From assembly GCA_022653215.1 (NCBI GenBank), contig JALCSJ010000090.1:1-8128 (forward strand): a stretch of 8,128 nucleotides of DNA, read 5' to 3'. Below, piece by piece: positions 1-6,312 of this stretch (positions within the stretch are counted from its first letter, which is position 1; each line of letters opens with the position of its first letter). The notes beneath the pieces are model-generated. The model searched no databases. It was not told the DNA's origin and saw nothing but the letters and a program-made list of their open reading frames with translations. The position numbers and the translations under genes were made by a program. The stretch comes from Acidaminococcaceae bacterium (lineage in GTDB: Bacteria; Bacillota; Negativicutes; Acidaminococcales; Acidaminococcaceae).

Positions 1-912
1 ATCCAATGCTTCATCAATAGTAGCACCAAAGATAATCGTAGCATCAGGATCTACTGCATCAGTAATAATCTTGCATGCTTCATTAACATCAACTAATGTC
101 AAATCCTTGCCGCCGGTAATATTTAACAATACACCATGAGCGCCGTCAATAGTACTATCCAGCAAAGGACTCTTGATTGCAGCTTCAGCAGCACTTGTAG
201 CGCCGCCTTCTGCCTTAGCAGAACCAATACCCATCATAGCACTGCCTGCGTTGGTCATAATAGTTTTAACATCATTAAAGTCCGCATTAATAAGACCGGG
301 AACACTGATTAAATCAGTAATTCCTTGTACACCTTGACGAAGAACATCATCGGCAATCCTAAATGCTTCCAGCATGGTAGTTCTTCTATCTACTACTTGC
401 AGCAAACGATCATTAGGAATTGTAATTAAAGCATCAACCTTAGCTTTTAAATTAGTAATACCTTGTTCTGCTGAATTATAACGACGTCTGCCTTCAAACG
501 TAAACGGTTTAGTTACGACGCCTACAGTTAAAGCACCTGCTGCTTTTGCACATTCAGCAATAATATGTGCACCGCCTGTACCGGTACCGCCGCCCATGCC
601 GGCAGTAATAAATACCATATCTGCGCCTTTTAATGCTTCAGCAACTTCATCCTTAGATTCTTCGGCTGCCTTTTCACCAACTTCAGGATTAGCGCCTGCA
701 CCCAAACCCCTGGTAATTTCTTCGCCTATTTGAATTTTAGTAGGAGCCTTAGAGAGAAGCAGTGCCTGAGCATCACAGTTTACTGCAATAAATTCTACAC
801 CCTGCAAACCGGATTCAATCATACGGTTAACGGCATTATTACCGCCACCACCTACACCTACAACTTTGATTTTAGCTAATGGCTCATCTTTCTTACTTTC
901 TAAATCGAACAT
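1..912 (-). CDS. ftsZ: Cell division protein FtsZ (3' end beyond window)
   Basis: FtsZ is the tubulin-like GTPase that polymerises at midcell into the Z-ring and recruits the divisome. The 304 visible residues cover the GTPase domain and much of the second globular domain; the C-terminal linker and membrane-anchor-binding tail lie outside the window. Visible motifs are GGGGNNA (about 21-27), CDAQAL (46-51), RGLGAGANPEVG (68-79), the tubulin signature GGGTGTG (107-113), TKPFTFEG (134-141), and the T7 synergy loop NADFNDV (209-215) with its catalytic acidic residues D211 and D214. The ATG at 910-912 is preceded by AAGGAGGAG with 8 nt spacing, so the start is secure. One oddity is that the residues after the signature read G-A-H where family members usually have A-A-P. 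The gene lies 106 bp after the DUF1290 gene, with its own likely promoter, and no ftsA lies between them. Identification is certain from the motifs. Confidence 0.98.
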   Translation of the reverse strand, partial: MFDLESKKDEPLAKIKVVGVGGGGNNAVNRMIESGLQGVEFIAVNCDAQALLLSKAPTKIQIGEEITRGLGAGANPEVGEKAAEESKDEVAEALKGADMVFITAGMGGGTGTGGAHIIAECAKAAGALTVGVVTKPFTFEGRRRYNSAEQGITNLKAKVDALITIPNDRLLQVVDRRTTMLEAFRIADDVLRQGVQGITDLISVPGLINADFNDVKTIMTNAGSAMMGIGSAKAEGGATSAAEAAIKSPLLDSTIDGAHGVLLNITGGKDLTLVDVNEACKIITDAVDPDATIIFGATIDEALD

Positions 913-920
913 GTTTTATG

Positions 921-929
921 CTCCTCCTT
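921..929 (-). promoter_or_regulatory. Shine-Dalgarno site of ftsZ
   Basis: The minus strand reads AAGGAGGAG here, 8 nt before the ATG of ftsZ. It is a near-perfect complement to the 16S rRNA 3' end, in keeping with a highly translated gene, and it fixes the ftsZ start. Confidence 0.85.
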
Positions 930-971
930 AAACTTTTATGTCAAACTTGCAATGAGAATATACTACAGATT

Positions 972-1000
972 ATTATATCATTAAGACGGGATATTTTCAC
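972..1000 (-). promoter_or_regulatory. Probable sigma-A promoter for ftsZ with extended -10
   Basis: On the minus strand a perfect -10 hexamer TATAAT (972-977) is preceded by TGA, giving the extended -10 form TGnTATAAT. A -35-like GTGAAA (995-1000, four of six matches to TTGACA) lies 17 bp upstream, which is the ideal spacing. Transcription would start near 965, giving a leader of roughly 50 nt before the ftsZ start. It sits in the only sizeable intergenic gap of the cluster, as expected for separate ftsZ expression. The hexamers are read directly from the sequence; activity is inferred. Confidence 0.65.
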
Positions 1001-1018
1001 GCTTTATTGTAACTTTTT

Positions 1019-1348
1019 TTATTTTTTTAGATACAAGCGCCTGATTATGGCAATATTATCAAAAATTCTTAAGCCAAAGGCTAAAACCGCTACATAATAA
1101 AGGTCTATACCCAGGCGAATGCCACAGTAACAAAGAAAAGCGGCAAATATACCATTGACAAAGAATCCTGAAATAAAGACCTGACTGTCATAGCATCCTT
1201 CTTTAACAGCTCTTATTCCTCCGAAAACAGTATCTAAAGAGGCCATAAGTGCTACCGAAAGAAGTTTAACATAGGCCTGGGGAATAATGGGAACATACAA
1301 TCCCAGAACAATACCTAAAACAACACCAATTATAAGGATGATAATCAC
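1019..1348 (-). CDS. sbp: DUF1290 small basic membrane protein (Sbp-like)
   Basis: This is a small integral membrane protein of 109 residues, the usual size for the DUF1290 / 'small basic protein' family found beside ftsA-ftsZ and divIB in Firmicutes. Its molecular role is not established. Hydrophobic segments lie at about 2-22, 28-44, 60-78 and 83-97, with a basic C-terminus (RRLYLKK). Family-like motifs are SVALMASLDTVFGGIRA (31-47), SGFFVNG (60-66) and FGLRIFDNIAIIRR (91-104). The start is GTG at 1346-1348, 7 nt after AAGGTGA. It overlaps the DUF881 stop by 4 bp (GTGA), so translation of the two is probably coupled and their products may act together at the membrane. The gene symbol follows the B. 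subtilis sbp position and family. The next gene downstream is ftsZ, where ftsA would be expected. Confidence 0.9.
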   Translation of the reverse strand: MIIILIIGVVLGIVLGLYVPIIPQAYVKLLSVALMASLDTVFGGIRAVKEGCYDSQVFISGFFVNGIFAAFLCYCGIRLGIDLYYVAVLAFGLRIFDNIAIIRRLYLKK

Positions 1349-2049
1349 TTGGTCTCACCTTCTTCTGCCTTTATCTGTGGCTTAGCAAACTCATAATGTC
1401 TGGTGCCTTTAAAGGCCGGAACGGTTAGCTTATCGCTTTTTTCCACTTCTACGGATATGCCCCAGAATTTCAAGGTTTCAATAACTCCGCCCCTAAGTTT
1501 CAAGGCACTTTCCAAAGTTTCAGGTTTGCCAATAGCCACAATAACATAAGGCGGTGAAAATCTATTGTTGTTAACAGAAACAGTAGGTCCGGCACAACGA
1601 ATTTCTGACACATCCAACAGTCTTTCTTTATTAATACAAATTGCTTCTGCACCTGCTGCTCTGAGTTCATTAATCAGCCTTAATAGATCATCATCATGGA
1701 TAATATATAGATTAGGATTCTCTCCGGGTTTATGGACTACTTTACTATCATCTACCGTTACCTTAATTCCCGGTCCTTCCATAGGAAGTTCTCCTGCTTT
1801 AGACTTTAGATTTTGTATCTCTTTGGCTAAAGTTTCATTACCGGATTTATCTTCCAGTTTTTTAACTTTTTCTTCCATAATCCTATTTTCTTTTTCAGCT
1901 GCTTTCAGTTTTTCCACCAGATTCTCAGCCCTTTCCTGAGCAATAGTGTTTCTGGCTTGTTCGGCACTGCGAAATTGGGTGGAAAGCATGGTTCCCAGTA
2001 TGACACAAACTATAAACAATAAAACTTTTGCTTGTTTTCCTTGTAGCAT
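1345..2049 (-). CDS. DUF881 membrane-anchored coiled-coil protein (YlxW/YlxX-like)
   Basis: The 234-residue product has one N-terminal membrane segment (about 8-24), then a charged heptad-like stretch rich in Glu, Lys and Leu (about 28-86) that should form a coiled coil, then a DUF881 domain (about 90-205). Domain hallmarks are EGPGIKVTVDDS (91-102), IIHDDDLLRLINELRAAGAE (116-135), ICINKERL (137-144) and CAGPTVSVNNNRFSPPYVI (152-170). The topology predicts a cytoplasmic N-terminus with the coiled coil and domain outside the membrane. In B. subtilis, two paralogues (ylxW, ylxX) sit between divIB and sbp; here there is only one. The ATG follows AAAGGAGGG, which overlaps the ftsQ stop codon, and the 3' end overlaps the DUF1290 gene by 4 bp. 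The biochemical function is unknown; a divisome-associated role is inferred only from the neighbourhood. Confidence 0.9.
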   Translation of the reverse strand: MLQGKQAKVLLFIVCVILGTMLSTQFRSAEQARNTIAQERAENLVEKLKAAEKENRIMEEKVKKLEDKSGNETLAKEIQNLKSKAGELPMEGPGIKVTVDDSKVVHKPGENPNLYIIHDDDLLRLINELRAAGAEAICINKERLLDVSEIRCAGPTVSVNNNRFSPPYVIVAIGKPETLESALKLRGGVIETLKFWGISVEVEKSDKLTVPAFKGTRHYEFAKPQIKAEEGETK

Positions 2050-2066
2050 CCCCTGCGTTCCCTCCT

Positions 2067-2828
2067 TTATTGTAATTTAACATATGGTTTGTCATAAGTT
2101 AAATCAATATATTTTGCTTTTATAGGTTTAGTTTCAAGTTCTTTACAAACAATGGTGAATGTAGCCATCTTTTTTATAGCATTTTCCGGTGTTCCCAGAA
2201 TAACAGGAACACCATTTTTTAAAAACACTTTGATACTGCCTTCAGGACTTAAAGAAATTTCTACAATACTTTTGGTAACAGCTGTATCCAGCTTTCCCAA
2301 AAATTCAATAAGGCCTTTGATTTCTTCATCCTGTACCATGTCTCCTGCATAAACATTGCCCACCTTCCAGCCGGAAACAAAAGGGGCCGAAGCATCTTTA
2401 ATACCATTACCTACCGACAGCACATGCCCGCTATATGATATTTTGGCAAATCCGTTATAGGAACATTCTGCATATATTGCCGGTTTTCTTTCTTTCACTA
2501 TTACATGAAGAACATTTGGCAAGGAATATTTTGTAGTTACTTTTTCTATACGTAAATCATGAGATAAAATATGTTCTAACTCACTGCGATTAATATTGAA
2601 TAAGTTAACCGGTTCATGGATATTGGCAACTTTTTTAACTTCTTCTACGGTAATAGTTTGACCATTATCTACCACGATTTTTCCAAAAGCTAACCAAGGT
2701 CTATGTAAGAAAAAATACAATCCGCCAAAAACACATAGAGAGCAAATAACCACCAAAATAATTTTGGGTTTATTATAATGACGATTGTTGCGGCGCTGGG
2801 CATTTATACGTTCTTCAGTTGTCTGCAC
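2067..2828 (-). CDS. ftsQ: Cell division protein FtsQ/DivIB
   Basis: This is a bitopic divisome protein that, in the known family, bridges FtsL/FtsB-type proteins and regulates septal peptidoglycan synthesis. With the start chosen here it has 253 residues: a basic cytoplasmic tail (1-21, QRRNNRHYNKPK), one transmembrane segment (about 22-41), a POTRA domain (about 47-115, opening FGKIVVDNG and closing VIVKERKPA), and an FtsQ/DivIB beta domain ending in AKYIDLTYDKPYVKL. The reading frame also allows a GTG at 2837, but that codon lies inside the Shine-Dalgarno AGGAGGTG. The GTG at 2828 sits 7 nt after AGGAGGT, the better start, and shortens the protein by three residues. The gene lies between ddl and the DUF881 gene, as ftsQ does in many dcw clusters. 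The call rests on architecture, the C-terminal motif and context. Confidence 0.93.
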   Translation of the reverse strand: MQTTEERINAQRRNNRHYNKPKIILVVICSLCVFGGLYFFLHRPWLAFGKIVVDNGQTITVEEVKKVANIHEPVNLFNINRSELEHILSHDLRIEKVTTKYSLPNVLHVIVKERKPAIYAECSYNGFAKISYSGHVLSVGNGIKDASAPFVSGWKVGNVYAGDMVQDEEIKGLIEFLGKLDTAVTKSIVEISLSPEGSIKVFLKNGVPVILGTPENAIKKMATFTIVCKELETKPIKAKYIDLTYDKPYVKLQ

Positions 2829-2835
2829 CGCTGCC

Positions 2836-2842
2836 ACCTCCT
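2836..2842 (-). promoter_or_regulatory. Shine-Dalgarno site that decides the ftsQ start
   Basis: The minus strand reads AGGAGGT, directly after the TAA of ddl. The first in-frame GTG (2835-2837) overlaps this site and cannot use it, whereas the GTG at 2826-2828 lies 7 nt downstream. This favours the shorter FtsQ. Confidence 0.75.
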
Positions 2843-2843
2843 A

Positions 2844-3785
2844 TTAATATCTTGCGGTCTTCAGCATTATTTCACACAGGTCAGGGAAAGTCAATCCCAT
2901 AGGTGTTGCCATCTTTGGTACAAGACTGGTAGCAGTCATTCCCGGAACTGTATTTACCTCTAAGACAATAGCATCACCATTATCTGCCAACATCAAATCT
3001 GCTCTGGCCACACCTCTGCAGCCCAGTGCTTTGTATGCTGCCAAAGCATAACTTTGGAGTTTCTTAGTAGTCTCTTCATCAAAAGGAGCCGGACATGTTT
3101 CTACGGTAGCACCTTCGGTGTATTTGGAATCATAATCATATACACCACTCTTAGGTTCAATCAAAACCAAAGGCATGGGCACAAAACCTTTTTCTGTTTC
3201 AAGAATAGCTCCTGCTACTTCTTTTCCCGTAAAGAAAGCTTCTACTAAAATATCTGTATCGTACACAAAAGCATCCGCAAGAGCTTTAGCAAGATCTTTT
3301 GCCTCTTTTACAATCGTCACACCTATGCTGGAACCTTGAGAAGCCGGTTTTACAACTACAGGGAGCCCTAATTGGTCAATAATTTCTTCAGCACATGCTT
3401 CATTGGTTTTCTTGACATTCTTTGTGATATAGAGACATTTTGCTGTAGGTACATGCATAGCTTCAAAAATACGTTTAGTATAAAATTTGTTCATACCAAG
3501 AGCACTGGCTAATAAACCCGGTCCTGTATAAGGTATTTTCAGCATTTCCAGACATCCTTGCATTCTGCCATCTTCCCCATAAAGTCCATGAACAGCATTA
3601 AACACTACTGTAGCACCGCATTCTTTTAACTGCTTAGCAAAGTTTTTAGGGTCTAAATCAATTTCTGTTACGTCGTAGCCTTTCGTTTTAAGTGCATCCA
3701 TAACTGCATGGCCGGTGCGAAAAGAAACTTCTCTTTCCTTGGAAGGACCGCCCATTACTACTGCTACTTTTTCAATTTTATTCAT
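2844..3785 (-). CDS. ddl: D-alanine--D-alanine ligase
   Basis: This cytoplasmic ATP-grasp enzyme joins two D-alanines for MurF to add to the peptidoglycan stem. At 313 residues it is close to E. coli DdlB in size and alignment. The N-terminal domain carries GGPSKEREVS (12-21), with E17 matching DdlB E15. The ATP-grasp part carries KPASQGSSIGV (146-156; S152 matches S150), YDYDSKYTEG (216-225; Y222 matches Y216), RADLML (261-266) and LEVNTVPGMTATSLVP (275-290) with metal ligands D263, E276 and N278. Tyr at 222 is the state typical of D-Ala:D-Ala ligases; D-lactate ligases usually have Phe there, so ordinary D-Ala-D-Ala stems are predicted. The ATG overlaps the murC stop by 4 bp (ATGA), and its GGGAGGG site lies inside murC, indicating coupled translation. 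Family assignment is secure; exact substrate preference is inferred. Confidence 0.97.
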   Translation of the reverse strand: MNKIEKVAVVMGGPSKEREVSFRTGHAVMDALKTKGYDVTEIDLDPKNFAKQLKECGATVVFNAVHGLYGEDGRMQGCLEMLKIPYTGPGLLASALGMNKFYTKRIFEAMHVPTAKCLYITKNVKKTNEACAEEIIDQLGLPVVVKPASQGSSIGVTIVKEAKDLAKALADAFVYDTDILVEAFFTGKEVAGAILETEKGFVPMPLVLIEPKSGVYDYDSKYTEGATVETCPAPFDEETTKKLQSYALAAYKALGCRGVARADLMLADNGDAIVLEVNTVPGMTATSLVPKMATPMGLTFPDLCEIMLKTARY

Positions 3786-5176
3786 TTTACATTTGCCCTC
3801 CCTTGTAATTTTTTCACTAGTGCTTCAGCAATTTTATAACCATCGCCGGCACCTACGGTCATAATTAAATCTCCTTCTTGAACTTCTTTTTCCAGATAAT
3901 CTTCGATTTTTTCCGGGCTGGTCATATAAAGGACCTTTTGTCCGGTAGTATCTTCAATTTTCTTAGCAAGCATTTCGCTGTTCACACCCGGAATGGGTTC
4001 TTCGCTGGCAGCATATATGTCTGTAAGAATTAATTGATCGCAATCCGCAAAAGCTGTTGCGAATTGGTCCAATAACAGTTTCGTTCTGGTATAACGATGG
4101 GGCTGAAAAATACAAATCAATCTTTTAGGTTTAGTCTGTTTTGCCGCTTGCAAAGTAACTTTGATTTCCGTAGGATGATGAGCATAATCATCTACAATCC
4201 AAACTCCGTTAATTCTTCCTTTGGTTTCAAAACGGCGTTTTGCTCCATGGAAACGTTCCAAAGAAGCTAAAACACTTTCTAACTTAATGCCTATTTCTCT
4301 AGAAGCAGCAATTGCTCCTAAAGCATTTAAAACATTATGACGACCCGGAATCACTAAATGAGCCTGAGCCAGTTTTTCTTTATGGTAACATACATCAAAA
4401 TGAGTTCCATCAGTACTGAATATGATATTTTCCGCTGTATAGTCTGCTTCTTTATCATCTATGGCATAAGAAATATAGCTTTTCGTTGTGGCTGCCGCTA
4501 AAGCTTTTACTTTAGGATTATCAAAACACAGAATAGCTTTGCCACCCTCTTTTAAGTTATCCACAAACTGAGCAAAAGCTTCCTGAATTTTTTCCACACT
4601 GCCGTAATGATCCAAATGGTCATTTTCTATATTAGTAATCACTTCCAACCATGGATGAAACTTGAGAAAGGAACCGTCACTTTCATCGGCTTCTGCAATA
4701 ACAAAATCGCTTTTGCCGTTCAGGGCATTGCCGCCCAGGCTGGCTACAATACCGCCGATTACAACTGTTGGGTCAACACCTGCTTCATAAGCTATACAGG
4801 AAAGCATGGAGCTAGTGGTAGTTTTGCCATGAGCTCCGGCTACGGCTACACCTTTGTGTTTATTCATTAAATAAGCTAAGACATCACTTCTGTGCAAAAC
4901 AGGAACCTGTCTTCTTTTTGCTTCAACTAATTCCGGATTGTCTGGGTGAATAGCGGAAGAAATTACCACTGCTTCTGCACCTTCAATCTGACAAGCAGCA
5001 TGACCGATGAAAACAACTGCTCCTTCTTTAGCTAAACAGGTAGCAATATAACTGGCCTTGCTGTCAGACCCTGAAACATGATAGCCTCTTTTAATCAACA
5101 CGTAAGCCAAAGCACTCATTCCTACTCCGCCTATACCTATAAAATGCACATTTTTAACAGTTCCTAAATCAAGCAC
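3782..5176 (-). CDS. murC: UDP-N-acetylmuramate--L-alanine ligase MurC
   Basis: MurC is the cytoplasmic Mur ligase that adds L-Ala to UDP-MurNAc, the first residue of the stem peptide. The 464-residue length is normal. The N-terminal UDP-binding domain has GIGGVGMSALA (14-24). The central ATPase domain has the P-loop AGAHGKTTTSSM (113-124), EADESDGSF (162-170), NDHLDHYG (185-192) and PGRHNVLNALGA (277-288). The C-terminal domain starts near RRFE (314-317) and has DDYAHHPTEI (329-338), FQPHRYTRT (357-365) and GAGD (442-445). AHGKTT, DDYAHHPTEI and FQPHRYTR separate MurC from MurD, MurE and MurF; Mpl is less likely given the length and context. The start is GTG (5174-5176), 6 nt after AGGAGGAG. 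It follows murG by 12 bp and overlaps ddl by 4 bp. murB, often adjacent, is not present here. Confidence 0.98.
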   Translation of the reverse strand: MLDLGTVKNVHFIGIGGVGMSALAYVLIKRGYHVSGSDSKASYIATCLAKEGAVVFIGHAACQIEGAEAVVISSAIHPDNPELVEAKRRQVPVLHRSDVLAYLMNKHKGVAVAGAHGKTTTSSMLSCIAYEAGVDPTVVIGGIVASLGGNALNGKSDFVIAEADESDGSFLKFHPWLEVITNIENDHLDHYGSVEKIQEAFAQFVDNLKEGGKAILCFDNPKVKALAAATTKSYISYAIDDKEADYTAENIIFSTDGTHFDVCYHKEKLAQAHLVIPGRHNVLNALGAIAASREIGIKLESVLASLERFHGAKRRFETKGRINGVWIVDDYAHHPTEIKVTLQAAKQTKPKRLICIFQPHRYTRTKLLLDQFATAFADCDQLILTDIYAASEEPIPGVNSEMLAKKIEDTTGQKVLYMTSPEKIEDYLEKEVQEGDLIMTVGAGDGYKIAEALVKKLQGRANVK

Positions 5177-5180
5177 TTGA

Positions 5181-5191
5181 ATCTCCTCCTA
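5181..5191 (-). promoter_or_regulatory. Shine-Dalgarno site of murC fused to the murG stop
   Basis: The minus strand reads TAGGAGGAGAT. The murG stop codon TAG is the first part of the murC ribosome-binding site, and the GTG start of murC follows 6 nt after AGGAGGAG. Ribosomes ending murG would be placed to reinitiate on murC. Confidence 0.8.
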
Positions 5192-6295
5192 GTTTTTCTT
5201 TACAAGTTCTAATGCACCCTTCGCAATATCCATAGCAGCATTTGGTTTACTTACTGCTAAAGCAGCTTTATGCATATTCTCCAAAACATTCTGCTCTGTC
5301 AACATTTTTTCCAGTTTAGGCAGAAGGTTTTCTCCTTGCAGCTCCTTATCCAGAATAACTTGAGCTGCTCCTTGTTTTTCTAATGCTCTGGCATTAAATT
5401 CCTGATGATTAGCCGTAGCATAAGGATAAGGAATCAAAATAGCAGGAATTCCCTTTACCATAAGTTCAGCCAGACCAATAGCTCCTGCCCTGGAAACAGC
5501 CATATCTGCTACTGATAATGCCTTAGGCATTTCATGAATATATGGCAGTACTTTAATATTTCCTGCTGCCAAAACTCCTTCACCCAGCTTGGCAACGTAG
5601 TTTTCATAGTCCAGTGTACCGGTAGCATGGAGAACTTGTACATCACTGCGGCCTGCCAGCTTTTGTTCTACAACCAGCATAGCATTATTAATGCTTCTGG
5701 CTCCTCGTGAACCACCAAAAACCAAAAGAGTTTTTTTATTGGGATCAAGGTCAAAAGTTTTAAGACCTTCCTCCCGATTATCTGCAAGGATTTCTTTACG
5801 TACAGGATTGCCTGTATAAATTTTTTCGGCTTTTCCCGCAAAAGCTTTTGCCCCTTCTTCATAGCCCAAAAAAATTTTATCCACAAAACGAGAAAGGATT
5901 TTATTCGTAACTCCCGGCATGGCATTCTGTTCCTGTACACAGGTGGGAATACCTTTAACAGCAGCCTGCCAAAGAATGGGCCCGCAGACATACCCTCCTG
6001 TGCCAATAGCCAGATCAGGTTTTAGTTTATTTAAGATCTGTCGTGCCTCCCATAACCCGGCAAAAAGTTTTTCGGCTGAAACCAGTGTGGATAATCCCAG
6101 GTGCCGCTCGAACCCTGCTACGGTAATAAATTCCAACGGATAACCGTATCTTGGCACAATATCTTTTTCCAGGCCCTTCTTAGTTCCCACGAACACAATT
6201 TCTGCATCAGGTCGTAATTCTTTTATGCAATTTGCAATGGTAATGGCCGGATAAATATGTCCTCCTGTACCACCACCGGAAACAATAATTTTCAC
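5189..6295 (-). CDS. murG: Lipid II synthase MurG (GlcNAc transferase)
   Basis: MurG is a peripheral membrane GT-B glycosyltransferase on the cytoplasmic face that transfers GlcNAc from UDP-GlcNAc to lipid I, giving lipid II. The 368 residues are typical. The N-terminal half has the glycine-rich loop GGGTGGHIYPA (7-17) with the conserved His13, then TGGYVCGP (99-106), QEQNAMPGVTNK (121-132) and TGNPVR (161-166). The C-terminal, nucleotide-sugar-binding half has VFGGSRGARSIN (192-203), HATG (223-226), SRAGAIGLAELM (268-279) and ILIPYPYATANHQ (286-298). Many homologues have HEQN where this protein has QEQN. The start is GTG (6293-6295), 7 nt after GGGAGG. It follows murD by 17 bp; in many clusters ftsW/spoVE lies in this slot but is missing here. 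Confidence 0.98.
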   Translation of the reverse strand: MKIIVSGGGTGGHIYPAITIANCIKELRPDAEIVFVGTKKGLEKDIVPRYGYPLEFITVAGFERHLGLSTLVSAEKLFAGLWEARQILNKLKPDLAIGTGGYVCGPILWQAAVKGIPTCVQEQNAMPGVTNKILSRFVDKIFLGYEEGAKAFAGKAEKIYTGNPVRKEILADNREEGLKTFDLDPNKKTLLVFGGSRGARSINNAMLVVEQKLAGRSDVQVLHATGTLDYENYVAKLGEGVLAAGNIKVLPYIHEMPKALSVADMAVSRAGAIGLAELMVKGIPAILIPYPYATANHQEFNARALEKQGAAQVILDKELQGENLLPKLEKMLTEQNVLENMHKAALAVSKPNAAMDIAKGALELVKKN

Positions 6296-6312
6296 GATTT
6301 AACCTCCCAAAG

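Noticed and set aside
916..944. A perfect TTGACA hexamer (939-944, minus strand) close to ftsZ that could be a -35 element.
   Set aside because: At 17 bp spacing the -10 would be GCATAA, a poor match that lies against the ftsZ start and past its Shine-Dalgarno site, so the transcript could not carry the ribosome-binding site.
1001..1042. An imperfect inverted repeat (CGCTTGTA / TACAATAAAGCG) around the DUF1290 stop, considered as a terminator before ftsZ.
   Set aside because: The stem needs a 4 nt bulge, the loop is long and A-rich, and no U-tract follows on the minus strand, so it does not fit an intrinsic terminator.
879..1097. A 72-residue reading frame on the plus strand covering the ftsZ start, the intergenic gap and the DUF1290 3' end.
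   Set aside because: It is antisense to two real genes and their regulatory gap, has no recognisable domain, and its composition (Phe/Leu/Tyr-rich) is that expected from reading AT-rich sequence in reverse.
1565..1939. A 124-residue Ser-rich plus-strand reading frame inside the DUF881 gene.
   Set aside because: It is the mirror of the Glu/Lys-rich coiled-coil coding sequence; Ser/Leu/Phe richness is the usual product of reading such a gene backwards.
2844..3785. Possibility that ddl is a Van-type D-Ala:D-Lac or D-Ala:D-Ser ligase.
   Set aside because: The KY motif with Tyr222 and the EREVS/SSIGV triad match housekeeping D-Ala:D-Ala ligases, and no vanH/vanX-like neighbours are present.
5668..6006. 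A 112-residue minus-strand reading frame in a different frame within murG.
   Set aside because: It lies wholly within murG, whose own frame is intact and has all family motifs; there is no sign of a frameshift.
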